Shown here: positions 36,025-45,407 of the stretch, one piece after another
How positions within the stretch are numbered: the first letter of the stretch is position 1
Layout of the letters: each line of letters begins with the position of its first letter
From: Butyricimonas paravirosa
GTDB lineage: Bacteria; Bacteroidota; Bacteroidia; Bacteroidales; Marinifilaceae
Assembly: GCF_032878955.1 (NCBI RefSeq)
Contig: NZ_CP043839.1
Coordinates: 4,712,001 to 4,776,000 of the forward strand
DNA: 64,000 nt
Direction: 5' to 3'
Notes under the pieces: model-generated
The model's input: the letters and a program-made list of their open reading frames with translations, nothing else
What the model was told of the DNA's origin: nothing
Databases searched by the model: none
Position numbers and translations under genes: made by a program

Positions 36025-37194
36025 ATGGAAGATAAAACTATACCGGCTAAATTAATTTACCGAAAGATTAAAGGAAAGCTTTCTGCGGTGGAGGAGGAAC
36101 GTTTTGATGCATGGCTAAAAGAGGGATGGGAACATCGGGAATACTACGAGCGGATGCAGAGAATATATCAGGAAGAGAATATGCAGGAAGTTGCGGTAGG
36201 AAAAATTCAGGATGCATGGGAGATGTTTGAAAAGCGTGTACAAGGACGGTGGCGTGTAGAGAGGAAACGGCGTTGGATGTGGGGAATGAGTGTGGCGGCA
36301 TCTGTGGTGATCGTGCTTTGTTTGATAATGTATTATCAGGTCAACACGAGGAAGGACATGAATATAGCCGTACAAAATATTGTGCCGGGACAGTATAATG
36401 CTATTTTGGAAATGGCTGATGGGTCCACATACCATTTGGGAGAGCAACAAGGCTCGTTGCAAGAGAAAACGGGGAGGCTGATAAAGATTGATAGTACACT
36501 GGTGAGCTATCTGCCCGTGAGTAACAAGCAGGAAATACCTCAAGAGATCGTGTACAATAAATTGAGCGTGCCCAGAGGGGGGGAGTACCGGATCGAATTG
36601 GAAGATGGAACAAAAGTATGGATGAATTCGGAATCTTGTTTACGGTATCCGGTTGCTTTTTTTAATGATATGCGAGAAGTGTATTTGGAGGGAGAGGCCT
36701 ATTTCGAAGTGCAACGGGATGTGGATAGACCTTTTATTGTTCATTCCGGTGAACAAAAAGTGACGGTGTTGGGAACGAGTTTCGGTATTAGTTGTTATGC
36801 TAGTGAGGTAAATGATTACACGACGTTGGTTTCAGGAAAAGTAAAAGTCGATTTTGAGCGGAGAAAGCAAAGTTTTGTGTTAGAACCGGGAATGCAGGTT
36901 GTATATAATAAAGAGAGTGATGTTGCCACGGAGAAGAAAGTGGATGTTGCGGAATTTGTGGCTTGGAAAAATGGGAAATATGTATTTAAACAGAAACGTT
37001 TGGTGGATATTTTATCCACCTTGTCTAGGTGGTATGATTTTGAGGTTTTCTATCGAAACGAAGACGTGAAGGAGGTCTTGTTCTCTGGTGAGCTGAGGCG
37101 GTTTGATGACTTCAGTTACCTGTTGCAATTGATAGAACGTACGAGTGATGTGAAGTTTGTTATAGATAAAAAGATAGTACAAGTAATGAGATAA
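36025..37194 (+). CDS. FecR-family anti-sigma factor, locus 4
   Basis: This FecR is 389 residues from the ATG at 36025. An earlier in-frame ATG at 35986 would add 13 residues (MAVRYRYVFKTGI) that match nothing in the family, so I prefer the later start. The cytoplasmic part opens MEDKTIPAKLIYRKIKGKLS. The membrane segment is about 86-105. The FecR domain has SVPRGGEYRIELEDGTKVWM, VYLEGEAYFEVQRD and LGTSFGISCYAS, and the DUF4974-type end has LSRWYDFEVFYRN and FSGELRRFDDFSYLL. The gap to the sigma gene (about 320 nt) is unusually long and filled with repeats. Confidence 0.93.
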   Translation: MEDKTIPAKLIYRKIKGKLSAVEEERFDAWLKEGWEHREYYERMQRIYQEENMQEVAVGKIQDAWEMFEKRVQGRWRVERKRRWMWGMSVAASVVIVLCLIMYYQVNTRKDMNIAVQNIVPGQYNAILEMADGSTYHLGEQQGSLQEKTGRLIKIDSTLVSYLPVSNKQEIPQEIVYNKLSVPRGGEYRIELEDGTKVWMNSESCLRYPVAFFNDMREVYLEGEAYFEVQRDVDRPFIVHSGEQKVTVLGTSFGISCYASEVNDYTTLVSGKVKVDFERRKQSFVLEPGMQVVYNKESDVATEKKVDVAEFVAWKNGKYVFKQKRLVDILSTLSRWYDFEVFYRNEDVKEVLFSGELRRFDDFSYLLQLIERTSDVKFVIDKKIVQVMR

Positions 37195-37201
37195 AAGCGA
37201 A

Positions 37202-37252
37202 ACAGGAGAATACGGCAATATCCTCCTGTCACATATAAGCCGGCAAGCTTAT
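37202..37252 (+). promoter_or_regulatory. Tandem hairpins in the FecR-SusC gap, locus 4
   Basis: Hairpin 1 pairs ACAGGAG (37202-37208) with CTCCTGT (37223-37229), then an A-C mismatch, then ATA with TAT, around a CGGCAA hexaloop (37213-37218). Hairpin 2 pairs ATAAGC (37235-37240) with GCTTAT (37247-37252), again with a CGGCAA hexaloop (37241-37246). Confidence 0.7.
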
Positions 37253-37281
37253 TTGATTGTTTAATTTTACACTACAAATCT

Positions 37282-40200
37282 ATGAAAAAAAGAGGTAAAC
37301 TGTGCACACCTTTTCAAAAAAGGTGGTGTCAAAAAATTCTTTTATTAATGAAACACCTTTGTATTTTTTTGTTCGTGTTCAATTTCGGATTGAATGCGGC
37401 GGTTCATTCTCAGAACCAGCGAGTAAGTATTGAGTTAAAGAATGCGAGTATCGAGGAATTGATTAGGGCGATCAAGAGCCAGTGTGACATGGGATTTTTG
37501 TATGATTACAGCAAAACGAAATCCGTGAAAAATATCACGGTGAGTATGCAAAACGTTTTGTTGTCGGAAGTTCTGGTAAAGGCATTGGCGGGTACTGGTT
37601 TCGTGGCAGAGATCGAAAATAATATGATTATTATTAAAGAGGCTCCCCAAAATCAACAAAAAGAGGCCCGAACGATTAGGGGGCGGGTGACTGATAATGC
37701 AAAGGCTTCTCTGCCGGGAGTAACGGTTTTGATCAAGGGAACATCTATCGGTGTCGTGACGGATACGGCAGGAACGTATCAGATCACATTGCCGGATCAG
37801 AAGGAGGTTATCTTGGTTTTCTCTTTTGTTGGAATGGAAAATGTTGAAATTAAGGTTACTCCTGAACGTCAGGTGTATGATGTCATTATGCAGGAGTCTC
37901 GTACGGCCTTGGATGACGTGGTGGTTACCGGATTTTTCACGAAAAATAAGCAGAGTTTTACCGGATCGGTAAAAACAGTTTCAGTTGAAGAAATCAAAGC
38001 AGTTTCCAACACGAATTTGATCAGTGCTTTAGCGATGTTGACACCGGGCCTCAAGCTTGTGGAGAATAATCAAGCCGGTTCGAATCCGAATCACCTTCCG
38101 GAGATTGTCATTCGTGGAACTTCTTCTTTGACTACCGAGGCGGATGTTAATCCGAATCAGCCGATTATTATTTTAGATGGTATTGAAATTACGCTTCGGG
38201 ATTTGTATGATCTTGATATTAACGAGATTGAACGAGTTGATGTGTTGAAGGATGCGTCGGCATCCGCTTTGTATGGGGAGAGGGCTGCCAATGGAGTCAT
38301 TGTTATTGAGCGGAAAAAAATCTTGAATGACAAGTTACGCTTGACTTACAATCTGGATGGATCGGTTGATTTTCCTGACTTGACAACGTATGATTATTTG
38401 AATGCGGCGGACAAGTTGGAATTTGAACGAAGGGCCAAGTTGTATGATTTCGAGAATAAGTATGATTTGGAGGATTATAATCGGAAAAAATTATTGATTT
38501 CTAAAGGAATGGATACGGATTGGATGTCCAAACCTTTGCGTACAGGTTATACGATCGGTAATTCGATCGGAATTAGCGGTAAGGGAAATGATATGACTTA
38601 TCGGGTGAATGCCAATTTGAGAAATGTGAAGGGGGTTATGAAGGGCGATTATCGAAATACGTATAGTGTAAGTGTATTTCTGTCTTATCACGTTGCCAAT
38701 AAAGTAACGGTTTCTTACCAAAGTAATTATTCCGGCGTGAAGTCAAAAAATAGTCCTTATGGGACCTTTTCCGATTACGTGACTTTAAATCCTTATGATA
38801 GTCCTTACGATGAAACCGGTGTTCTTGTTCAGAAATTGTCATGGGATGTCAATAATCCTTTGTATGAGGCGAAATGTGGCAATTTTGACAAGACTTCTGA
38901 TAATACATTTACGAATACGGTTAATATCCGCTGGGATATTATGAAAGGTTTGTATTTGACGGCTAATGGTTCGCTTGTGACGGGGCAATCCAATCAAGAG
39001 ATTTTTACTTCTCCGACTTCTGCCGTTTATCTGAGTGAAGAGGATTTGACGAAAAAGGGACAGTTATTAGAGAGTCATAAGAAATCTTTGAATTTGAGTG
39101 GAAATTTTGTTGTAAGTTATAATCGGCCAATCGGGGATAACAGTTTGTTGACCGTGAATGTTGGTGGTGATATTTATAAAGATGATTCGAAATCTCATAG
39201 TTTTGTTGGAACGGGATTCTTGAAACCGGAATTACATTCACCGCAATATGCCGCAACGTATCAAGAAGATTCACGTCCTAGTGGCAGCCAAAGCTTGACG
39301 ACTAGAGCCGGTTTTTTTGCTTATCTTAATTTTATCCTGCAAAATAAGTATTTTGTTGATGGGACGATCCGTCGTTCCGGTTCTTCTCAATTCGGGGCGA
39401 ATAATCGTTATGCTCCTTTCTGGTCTGTTGGTGCAGGTTGGAATTTGCATAATGAATCGTTCTTGCAAAGAGAATGGCTTGGTACGTTGAAACTTCGTTA
39501 TTCTTACGGAGTAACTGGGAATATTTCTTTCCCGTCTTATCAAGCTATTACGACCTATACTTATAACCAGGATAATTATTATTTACATGGTATGGGTGCC
39601 GTTCCAAAACAGATGGGGAATAAGGACCTTACTTGGCAGTCGACGAAAACTCATAATATCGGTTTGAATGCGGATTTCTTGGATAGTCGTTTTAGTTTGA
39701 CTTTTGATTATTATATTAAAACAACGGATGATTTGTTGATAGACCAGACGATTCCGCCATCTATTGGAGAAACGACGGTCAAGAGTAACTTGGGAAAACA
39801 ACGCAATAAAGGTTACGAGTTTGATATTTCTGCCGTATTGGTTCAAAATAAAGATTGGCGATTTAGCTTGAAAGTTAATGGTTCTCACAATAAGAATAAA
39901 ATTTTGGCAATCAGTAATGCCTTGGCAGCGACTAATGATGTGGCTAATGAATCCAGTGCCGGTAAACCGAAAGTATTGTATAAAGAGGGACAATCCACGA
40001 CAGCGATATACGCGGTTCGTTCTGCCGGAATTAATCCAGCCACGGGAAAAGAGGTTTTTATCAACAAGAACGGAGAGTATACTTTAACTTATAATACAGA
40101 CGACAAGGTTGTTATTGGAGATGAGGCTCCTAAATTGGAGGGATCTATTTTCCCGATGTTATCTTTTAGGAATTGGTCGTTAAATATTAGTATGTCTTAT

Positions 40201-40584
40201 AAATTTGGAGGACAAACTTATAATTTAACTCGTGCCGAGAATGTTGAAAACGTGGACCCGAGGAAGAACGTGGATCAACGGGCGTTTGACGAGAGATGGA
40301 CAAACGTGAATGATCTTTTCCCTTATTTGGATATTGCAGACACGGAGTCAAGGACCAATTATCAGAGTAGTCGATTTGTAGAGGATGATGATATATTAGA
40401 AATTAACCGGATAGAAATTGCTTATGAATTCCGTTCGAATTGGCTTAAACAAATTGGTTTTAAACGGTTACGCTTATCGGCTGGAATGAATGATATAGCC
40501 CGTTTGTCGACAGTGAAATACGAGCGAGGAACTTCTTATCCTTTCAGTCGAGGATTTTCTTTCACGATTAGTCCAACTTTTTAA
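37282..40584 (+). CDS. SusC/RagA-type TonB-dependent receptor with STN domain, locus 4 (type A)
   Basis: This is a 1100-residue transporter and transducer. The signal ends near residue 43 (NAAVHSQ), STN is about 45-115 (VSIELKNASIEELIRAIKSQ), and a carboxypeptidase-regulatory-like domain holds ASLPGVTVLIKGTSIGVV. Then come DDVVVTGFFTKNKQSFTGS, a plug with NPNQPIIILDGIEI and KDASASALYGERAANGVI, and a barrel ending FTISPTF. FTKNKQSFTGS and GSNPNHLP tie it to the locus 1 receptor. The start context is ACAAATCT-ATG. It is shorter than the type B receptors by about 90 residues. Confidence 0.96.
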   Translation: MKKRGKLCTPFQKRWCQKILLLMKHLCIFLFVFNFGLNAAVHSQNQRVSIELKNASIEELIRAIKSQCDMGFLYDYSKTKSVKNITVSMQNVLLSEVLVKALAGTGFVAEIENNMIIIKEAPQNQQKEARTIRGRVTDNAKASLPGVTVLIKGTSIGVVTDTAGTYQITLPDQKEVILVFSFVGMENVEIKVTPERQVYDVIMQESRTALDDVVVTGFFTKNKQSFTGSVKTVSVEEIKAVSNTNLISALAMLTPGLKLVENNQAGSNPNHLPEIVIRGTSSLTTEADVNPNQPIIILDGIEITLRDLYDLDINEIERVDVLKDASASALYGERAANGVIVIERKKILNDKLRLTYNLDGSVDFPDLTTYDYLNAADKLEFERRAKLYDFENKYDLEDYNRKKLLISKGMDTDWMSKPLRTGYTIGNSIGISGKGNDMTYRVNANLRNVKGVMKGDYRNTYSVSVFLSYHVANKVTVSYQSNYSGVKSKNSPYGTFSDYVTLNPYDSPYDETGVLVQKLSWDVNNPLYEAKCGNFDKTSDNTFTNTVNIRWDIMKGLYLTANGSLVTGQSNQEIFTSPTSAVYLSEEDLTKKGQLLESHKKSLNLSGNFVVSYNRPIGDNSLLTVNVGGDIYKDDSKSHSFVGTGFLKPELHSPQYAATYQEDSRPSGSQSLTTRAGFFAYLNFILQNKYFVDGTIRRSGSSQFGANNRYAPFWSVGAGWNLHNESFLQREWLGTLKLRYSYGVTGNISFPSYQAITTYTYNQDNYYLHGMGAVPKQMGNKDLTWQSTKTHNIGLNADFLDSRFSLTFDYYIKTTDDLLIDQTIPPSIGETTVKSNLGKQRNKGYEFDISAVLVQNKDWRFSLKVNGSHNKNKILAISNALAATNDVANESSAGKPKVLYKEGQSTTAIYAVRSAGINPATGKEVFINKNGEYTLTYNTDDKVVIGDEAPKLEGSIFPMLSFRNWSLNISMSYKFGGQTYNLTRAENVENVDPRKNVDQRAFDERWTNVNDLFPYLDIADTESRTNYQSSRFVEDDDILEINRIEIAYEFRSNWLKQIGFKRLRLSAGMNDIARLSTVKYERGTSYPFSRGFSFTISPTF

Positions 40585-40596
40585 ACCACAAGAGTC

Positions 40597-42033
40597 ATGA
40601 AAAAATTGAAATATATACTGATTATTTTCTGTTTCACGTTTCACTGTTCATGTGATAGTTTTCTGGATGTAAGGCCGGAAGGTGAAGTGGTGAACAATGA
40701 ACTTTTTAAAAATGCAGCGGGTTTTGAGGATGCTATTTACGGAGTATACTCGACGTTAGCCGGGCCTTCTTTTTATGGGCGTACGATGACCTATAATTTT
40801 AATGACGTTTTGTCGCAATATTTCTTTCATGATTGGCCGGGAGACGTTACGCTGAAGATTTGTAACTTCGAATATAAGGATGCTTTGGTTCGTCCGACGG
40901 TGGATCAGATCTGGGGTGGGATGTATAAAAATATTTCCTATGTTAATAATATTCTGGAAAATTTGGGCCATCATAGTGAGAGTTCTTTGCCATTGTATAA
41001 CGTGTATAAAGCGGAATGTTTGGCTTTGAGAGGTTTTATGCATTTCGACATTCTTCGATTTTTCTGTGAGAATATAGTGAATAACCCTTCGGCTCAAGGT
41101 ATTCCTTACGTGGATAAATATGATTTGACTGTTAGTCCGTTTTTAACGGCAGAGGCCGCTTACAGGAGAATTATCGAAGACTTGAAAGCTGCGGAAGAAA
41201 TTATGCAGGAAAACGGGGAGTATTTCGACGACGCTGATAAACAAAATAATGAATTCTTGAAAGATCGCCAGATTCATATGAATTTATACGCTATTCAAGG
41301 AATGTTGGCTCGGGTGTACTGGATGAAGGGTGATTTAAAGACGGCAGCAGAGTATGCCCAAAAGATTTTGGATTGCAAATATTTTGAGTTGGTTGATAAA
41401 TCTGAAATTGAGGATTTGATAAATGGAGTTCTTTCTCCTAAAGAAACAATTTGGGGATTATTCTCTGCCAATTTTTACACGAATGTTCGGGCTGATCTCT
41501 ACTTGTCTGGAGGTTCTTCTAGTTTGTTCTTGAAAGCTGATCATGATGATACTTACATGGCTGATAAAGAGGGTACGGATTATCGATATGAAAAATGGTT
41601 TAAGAATTATAGTGCCATAGAAGCAAGTGGTATGCGTTGTATTAAAGTTTTGGATACTTATGAATTGAATTATGCAACACGTTCGGATGCCAGAGTGAAG
41701 GGTGTGAATATGCTTCGTTTGCCAGAATTGTATTACATTATTACCGAATATTATTTAAGTATAGATAATCAGACTGAGGCTGTGAAGTATTTCGACAAAG
41801 TGTTAGTTTCCAGAGGACTTACAGGTTATGCCGATCGTCAAGGTGCTACGCTTACTTTAGAAAAAGTTATTCAAGAAAGAAGGAAAGAGCTTGTTTGTGA
41901 AGGTCAATATTTTTTCACACAGAAGAGATATAATCAAAATATTTATGAGCCTAAAAGCGGTAAAATCTATCAGGCGTCTAATGACATTTATGTACTTCCG
42001 CTCCCGGAAAATGAAACTGAATACAGATATTAA
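40597..42033 (+). CDS. SusD/RagB-type lipoprotein, locus 4
   Basis: This 478-residue lipoprotein has its signal ending at Cys19 (FHCSC). SusD marks are SFLDVRPEGEVVNNELF, MYKNISYVNNILEN, AECLALRGFMHFDILRF, NLYAIQGMLARVYWMKGDLKTAAEYA, LPELYYIITEYYLS and IQERRKELVCEGQYFFTQKR. The layout closely follows the locus 1 SusD (both have the short C-terminus without a WFDLRR motif), in line with the A-type grouping of the receptors. It starts 12 nt after the receptor gene. Confidence 0.94.
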   Translation: MKKLKYILIIFCFTFHCSCDSFLDVRPEGEVVNNELFKNAAGFEDAIYGVYSTLAGPSFYGRTMTYNFNDVLSQYFFHDWPGDVTLKICNFEYKDALVRPTVDQIWGGMYKNISYVNNILENLGHHSESSLPLYNVYKAECLALRGFMHFDILRFFCENIVNNPSAQGIPYVDKYDLTVSPFLTAEAAYRRIIEDLKAAEEIMQENGEYFDDADKQNNEFLKDRQIHMNLYAIQGMLARVYWMKGDLKTAAEYAQKILDCKYFELVDKSEIEDLINGVLSPKETIWGLFSANFYTNVRADLYLSGGSSSLFLKADHDDTYMADKEGTDYRYEKWFKNYSAIEASGMRCIKVLDTYELNYATRSDARVKGVNMLRLPELYYIITEYYLSIDNQTEAVKYFDKVLVSRGLTGYADRQGATLTLEKVIQERRKELVCEGQYFFTQKRYNQNIYEPKSGKIYQASNDIYVLPLPENETEYRY

Positions 42034-42039
42034 TTCGAT

Positions 42040-42786
42040 ATGACTATGAAAAAAGCATTTGTATATTTATTATTTTTTAGTGGTCTTATTTCGTTATTTT
42101 CTTGTGAAGATACCGATTACCAGATATACGATAAGAATCAGAAAGATAAGCTGTTTTTTACGGAGGATTCTGTCCAGTTTACTTATGGGTTAACCCGGGA
42201 TCAAGATGTCGATTTGAATGTGGAAGTGAATTTAATTGGTTTTGTGGATCTGTCACAGAACAAGACGTTTAAAGTTGAGATCGTGAAAGAGAAGACGACA
42301 GCTTTAGAAGGAGAACATTTCACGTTGGCAGAGGAAAACACGATTCCTAAAGATTCGGCGGTGGCGTATGTCCCTTTGGATTTTCACAAGTTACAACTTG
42401 AGAAGAACAAAGAATACGTGTTGACGTTACGTTTGGTAGAGAATGAAAATTACGTGCCGACGGATATTAGAGAGTGTATAATCTTGTTTAGCAACAAGGA
42501 TATAGAAGCTCCCGTGTGGTGGCAATCCGGTAAACTTGGGGAATATAATCAGGAAAAGTTAATTCTGTTCGTTGATTTTTATCACCAGTCTAAAGAAAAG
42601 AGTCCTGTAATCTATGAACTTATTCGAGAAACATGGGGGGAGAACTTAGATCAAGGGACGGCAACGAACTTATTGACAATCTATCAGTATCAGGGATATT
42701 TGAATCGTTATATTTTGACCCCGATGTATGAATATTATTTAGAGAGTAATGATCCGATGTATCAAATTCCTAATCCTAATAATTAA
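42040..42786 (+). CDS. DUF4843-type lipoprotein, locus 4
   Basis: This 248-residue lipoprotein has a lipobox Cys22 (or Cys20 from the second ATG at 42046), then EDTDYQIYDK. The beta-rich core (FTYGLTRDQDVDLNVEVNLIG, FKVEIVKEKTTALEGEHF, VAYVPLDFHKLQLEKNKEYVLTLRLV) has the Calx-beta-like rhythm of DUF4843. It is the positional counterpart of 7804-8601. It is probably exposed on the surface and may assist SusD; the function is not known. Confidence 0.75.
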   Translation: MTMKKAFVYLLFFSGLISLFSCEDTDYQIYDKNQKDKLFFTEDSVQFTYGLTRDQDVDLNVEVNLIGFVDLSQNKTFKVEIVKEKTTALEGEHFTLAEENTIPKDSAVAYVPLDFHKLQLEKNKEYVLTLRLVENENYVPTDIRECIILFSNKDIEAPVWWQSGKLGEYNQEKLILFVDFYHQSKEKSPVIYELIRETWGENLDQGTATNLLTIYQYQGYLNRYILTPMYEYYLESNDPMYQIPNPNN

Positions 42787-42789
42787 GCC

Positions 42790-44247
42790 ATGAAACGATT
42801 ATATTATATCATATCATTTCTAGTTATTCTGTTTTTGTTCAATTCTTGTTATGATGATGATTCTTCTCTTGCCGTGAAAGAGATTGCGGAAATTCAGGTA
42901 ACAAGTAACGTGAAGGATACCATTAATCTATATTTGGGAGATAACATTTCCATTAAAAATCAGTATTCTTATACGGGAGATGACATCAGTTGGCAATGGA
43001 GTATCGGTAAATACACGGAAAATGCGGTAACTGATCAGGTGTCGACTGTCTTTAAAGAGATTAGTACGGAGCCGGATTTGGAATATAAAACAACGGATTT
43101 GGGACATTATTTCCTTCGTTTGGTGACTACCAATAAATATGGGAGTGATATTAGATATTATCACGTGTTTGTTAATTCCGAATTCGAAGAAGGATATTTG
43201 ATCTTGGGTAAAAGAGAAGATGGAAAGGGGAGCCTCGCCTTTATGAAGACTTTGACACCGGAAGAAATCGCTCAAGGATTACAACCGGAGTTTCGACAAA
43301 ATCTTTTTGCTTACACGAATGATGGAGAAGAATTGGGTGAAGGACCCATTGATTGCGATAAAGTGTACGATAAACTTTATATTATGTGTGGTAAAGCTCA
43401 AAAATTGTATCAGATAGATGCGAAATCGTTTCAGTTGGTACATGTGTTTGATTACTCGATCTATGGAAATGATTTTGTACCTCAGGATTTAATCTCCTAT
43501 GATTCCAAGTATTGCCGTGAAATTTATAGTACCTCTCCTAATGGTGGAGTTGCCAAGGTACAAATTGCCGATTTGGAAATTTTCCCGTACACGGATCTTC
43601 CACAGAACATAAAATTTACCCGGACGTATGATAGACCGAATTATTCTGCCTCTAAAGTGATCGCTTTTATTGATGATGTGAATAGTAAGATATACGCAAG
43701 TGGTTTTAATGCAGCGGATTTTAGTTTCAGTTATTTCCCTTGTTATGACTATTTTGATGGACGTGAGATTATTCAAGTATTTTTCGATGTGGATGGAAAT
43801 ATGTTGGTCTACACGATTAAAGAGGATAAGTATTATTTAACTAAGATCGGATCAACTTTAACGAGCTTTGAAACGTTGCAGCTGGATGTGGTGTATGAAA
43901 GGGTGTGTACAGAGAATACAACCTTATTCAATAAAAATTCTGTATTTGAAGTTAACGATCCTAGTTCTTGTCTTTTCTTTGGAAATCAGAATATGGTATA
44001 TAAATGGACTTACAATCAATCGGAAATTCCATCAAAGGCTTTTATTACCTTGCCTGACGGTGAGATTATTAAATGCATGAACCAGTCTGCAGATCATAAA
44101 CAGCTTTATGTCGGGACTTATAATAGTAGTCGTTCCGATCTGAAAGGTTCTTTGTATATTTATGATAGTGATACGGGGAAAGCTATTGGAAAGCCTTATG
44201 AAGGAGTTGCAGACGAACCGGTTAAAGTAATGTATAAAGTAAAATAA
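42790..44247 (+). CDS. PKD-like family lipoprotein, locus 4
   Basis: This 485-residue lipoprotein has Cys20 followed by YDDDSS, a likely surface-export signal. The N-terminal PKD-like part has WQWSIGKYTENAV and HYFLRLVTTNKYGSDIRYYHV. The following region (GYLILGKREDGKGSLAFM, ILYIYDSD-like strands) suggests a beta-propeller. It is 4 nt downstream of the DUF4843 gene. Counterpart: 8621-10246. The ligand is unknown. Confidence 0.72.
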   Translation: MKRLYYIISFLVILFLFNSCYDDDSSLAVKEIAEIQVTSNVKDTINLYLGDNISIKNQYSYTGDDISWQWSIGKYTENAVTDQVSTVFKEISTEPDLEYKTTDLGHYFLRLVTTNKYGSDIRYYHVFVNSEFEEGYLILGKREDGKGSLAFMKTLTPEEIAQGLQPEFRQNLFAYTNDGEELGEGPIDCDKVYDKLYIMCGKAQKLYQIDAKSFQLVHVFDYSIYGNDFVPQDLISYDSKYCREIYSTSPNGGVAKVQIADLEIFPYTDLPQNIKFTRTYDRPNYSASKVIAFIDDVNSKIYASGFNAADFSFSYFPCYDYFDGREIIQVFFDVDGNMLVYTIKEDKYYLTKIGSTLTSFETLQLDVVYERVCTENTTLFNKNSVFEVNDPSSCLFFGNQNMVYKWTYNQSEIPSKAFITLPDGEIIKCMNQSADHKQLYVGTYNSSRSDLKGSLYIYDSDTGKAIGKPYEGVADEPVKVMYKVK

Positions 44248-44250
44248 ATA

Positions 44251-45393
44251 ATGATGAGTAAAATTGTATTTTTTATCTGTGTGGTTGGTTTACTTGTTCC
44301 AGCCACTCTCGTGGCTAAAGTTGAGAAGGTAACTTTAAAAGGAGCCATAAAAGGTCTTGGTAATGAAGAATTGATTCTTATGAATAGTGACCGAAGTGAA
44401 ATAACCCGTACGAAAACGAAAAACGATCATTTCGAGATCGTGACAGAAGTGGAGACTGGGGATCTACGTTATTATATTCTTTATGCGCCATCGGTGGGCC
44501 CATTAGGCCCTTCTATGGCAATTCCTACGATTCACTTTTTTATTGATTCTCCTAAAATAACCGTGGTGGCTGAACTCAAAGATAAACAGATGCGTTTAAA
44601 GTCTTTGAAAGGATCTCCGGGATGGGAAGAACATAATAGAATTCTGGAATCTTTGCCATCAAGTTTGACGATTCAGAAGGTGTATGATCGTTATAATCAA
44701 GCTTTTCATGAATATAACGAGGTCGAACAGACTGAGGAAAATATGAAAGAATTGAAAGCGGCAAGTCATGCGGTAGATGTTTTGCAAGGGCAAAGACGTG
44801 AGGAGATATTCGGTTTGTTACCTCAATATACGACGAGTATGCCTTTCGCTGTCATTATTTCGTCTTATTTTGGAATTGATAACATTGATGAGGCGGAAAA
44901 AGTGTGGAATCAATTTGATCCTTCAATTCGGCATTGTTATGCGTTAAAGCAATTAGAGAACTTAATTCAGCGTGGCAAAAATTGTGCAGTTGGACATGAG
45001 GCTCCCAATTTTGAATTGATTACCTCTACTGGTGGAAAAATTGCGTTGTCTTCTCTTCGTGGGAAATATGTACTCATTGATTTTTGGGCCTCTTGGTGCG
45101 GACCTTGTCGTCGAGAGATTCCCAATATTAAAAAAATATATGCGGAATTTAAGGACAAAGGATTACAAGTTGTGGGTGTTTCTATTGATAGTTCCGATAA
45201 GGCTTGGAAGAAAGCGTTAGAGGAGGAGAATATGGATTATTTGCAACTTTATGACCCGGAGGGGATTACTTCTAAATTATATAATTATAATGGAATTCCT
45301 TTTATTATATTGATTTCTCCGGAGGGAATTATATTGGAGAAGGGACTTCGGGGTGAGAATATTCGAGAGAAAATCACGGAATATTTGAAGTAA
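44251..45393 (+). CDS. TlpA-type thiol-disulfide oxidoreductase, locus 4 (exported, no lipobox)
   Basis: This 380-residue protein has a cleavable signal to about 22 (ATLVAK) and no lipobox cysteine, so it is likely soluble in the periplasm. A DUF4369-like beta domain (VTLKGAIKGLGNEELILMN) and helical linker lead to a thioredoxin fold with FWASWCGPC (Cys283, Cys286) and cis-proline loop NGIPFIILISPEG. It begins 3 nt after the PKD-like gene. It stands in the same place as the locus 1 TlpA, but is followed by a second TlpA that is membrane-anchored. Confidence 0.92.
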   Translation: MMSKIVFFICVVGLLVPATLVAKVEKVTLKGAIKGLGNEELILMNSDRSEITRTKTKNDHFEIVTEVETGDLRYYILYAPSVGPLGPSMAIPTIHFFIDSPKITVVAELKDKQMRLKSLKGSPGWEEHNRILESLPSSLTIQKVYDRYNQAFHEYNEVEQTEENMKELKAASHAVDVLQGQRREEIFGLLPQYTTSMPFAVIISSYFGIDNIDEAEKVWNQFDPSIRHCYALKQLENLIQRGKNCAVGHEAPNFELITSTGGKIALSSLRGKYVLIDFWASWCGPCRREIPNIKKIYAEFKDKGLQVVGVSIDSSDKAWKKALEEENMDYLQLYDPEGITSKLYNYNGIPFIILISPEGIILEKGLRGENIREKITEYLK

Positions 45394-45407
45394 ATGAATT
45401 TGAAAAT

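Noticed and set aside
36115..36543. 142-codon minus-strand frame inside fecR of locus 4
   Set aside because: It fully overlaps a well-supported gene, has no domain pattern and is proline/histidine-rich in the manner of a reverse-frame artefact.
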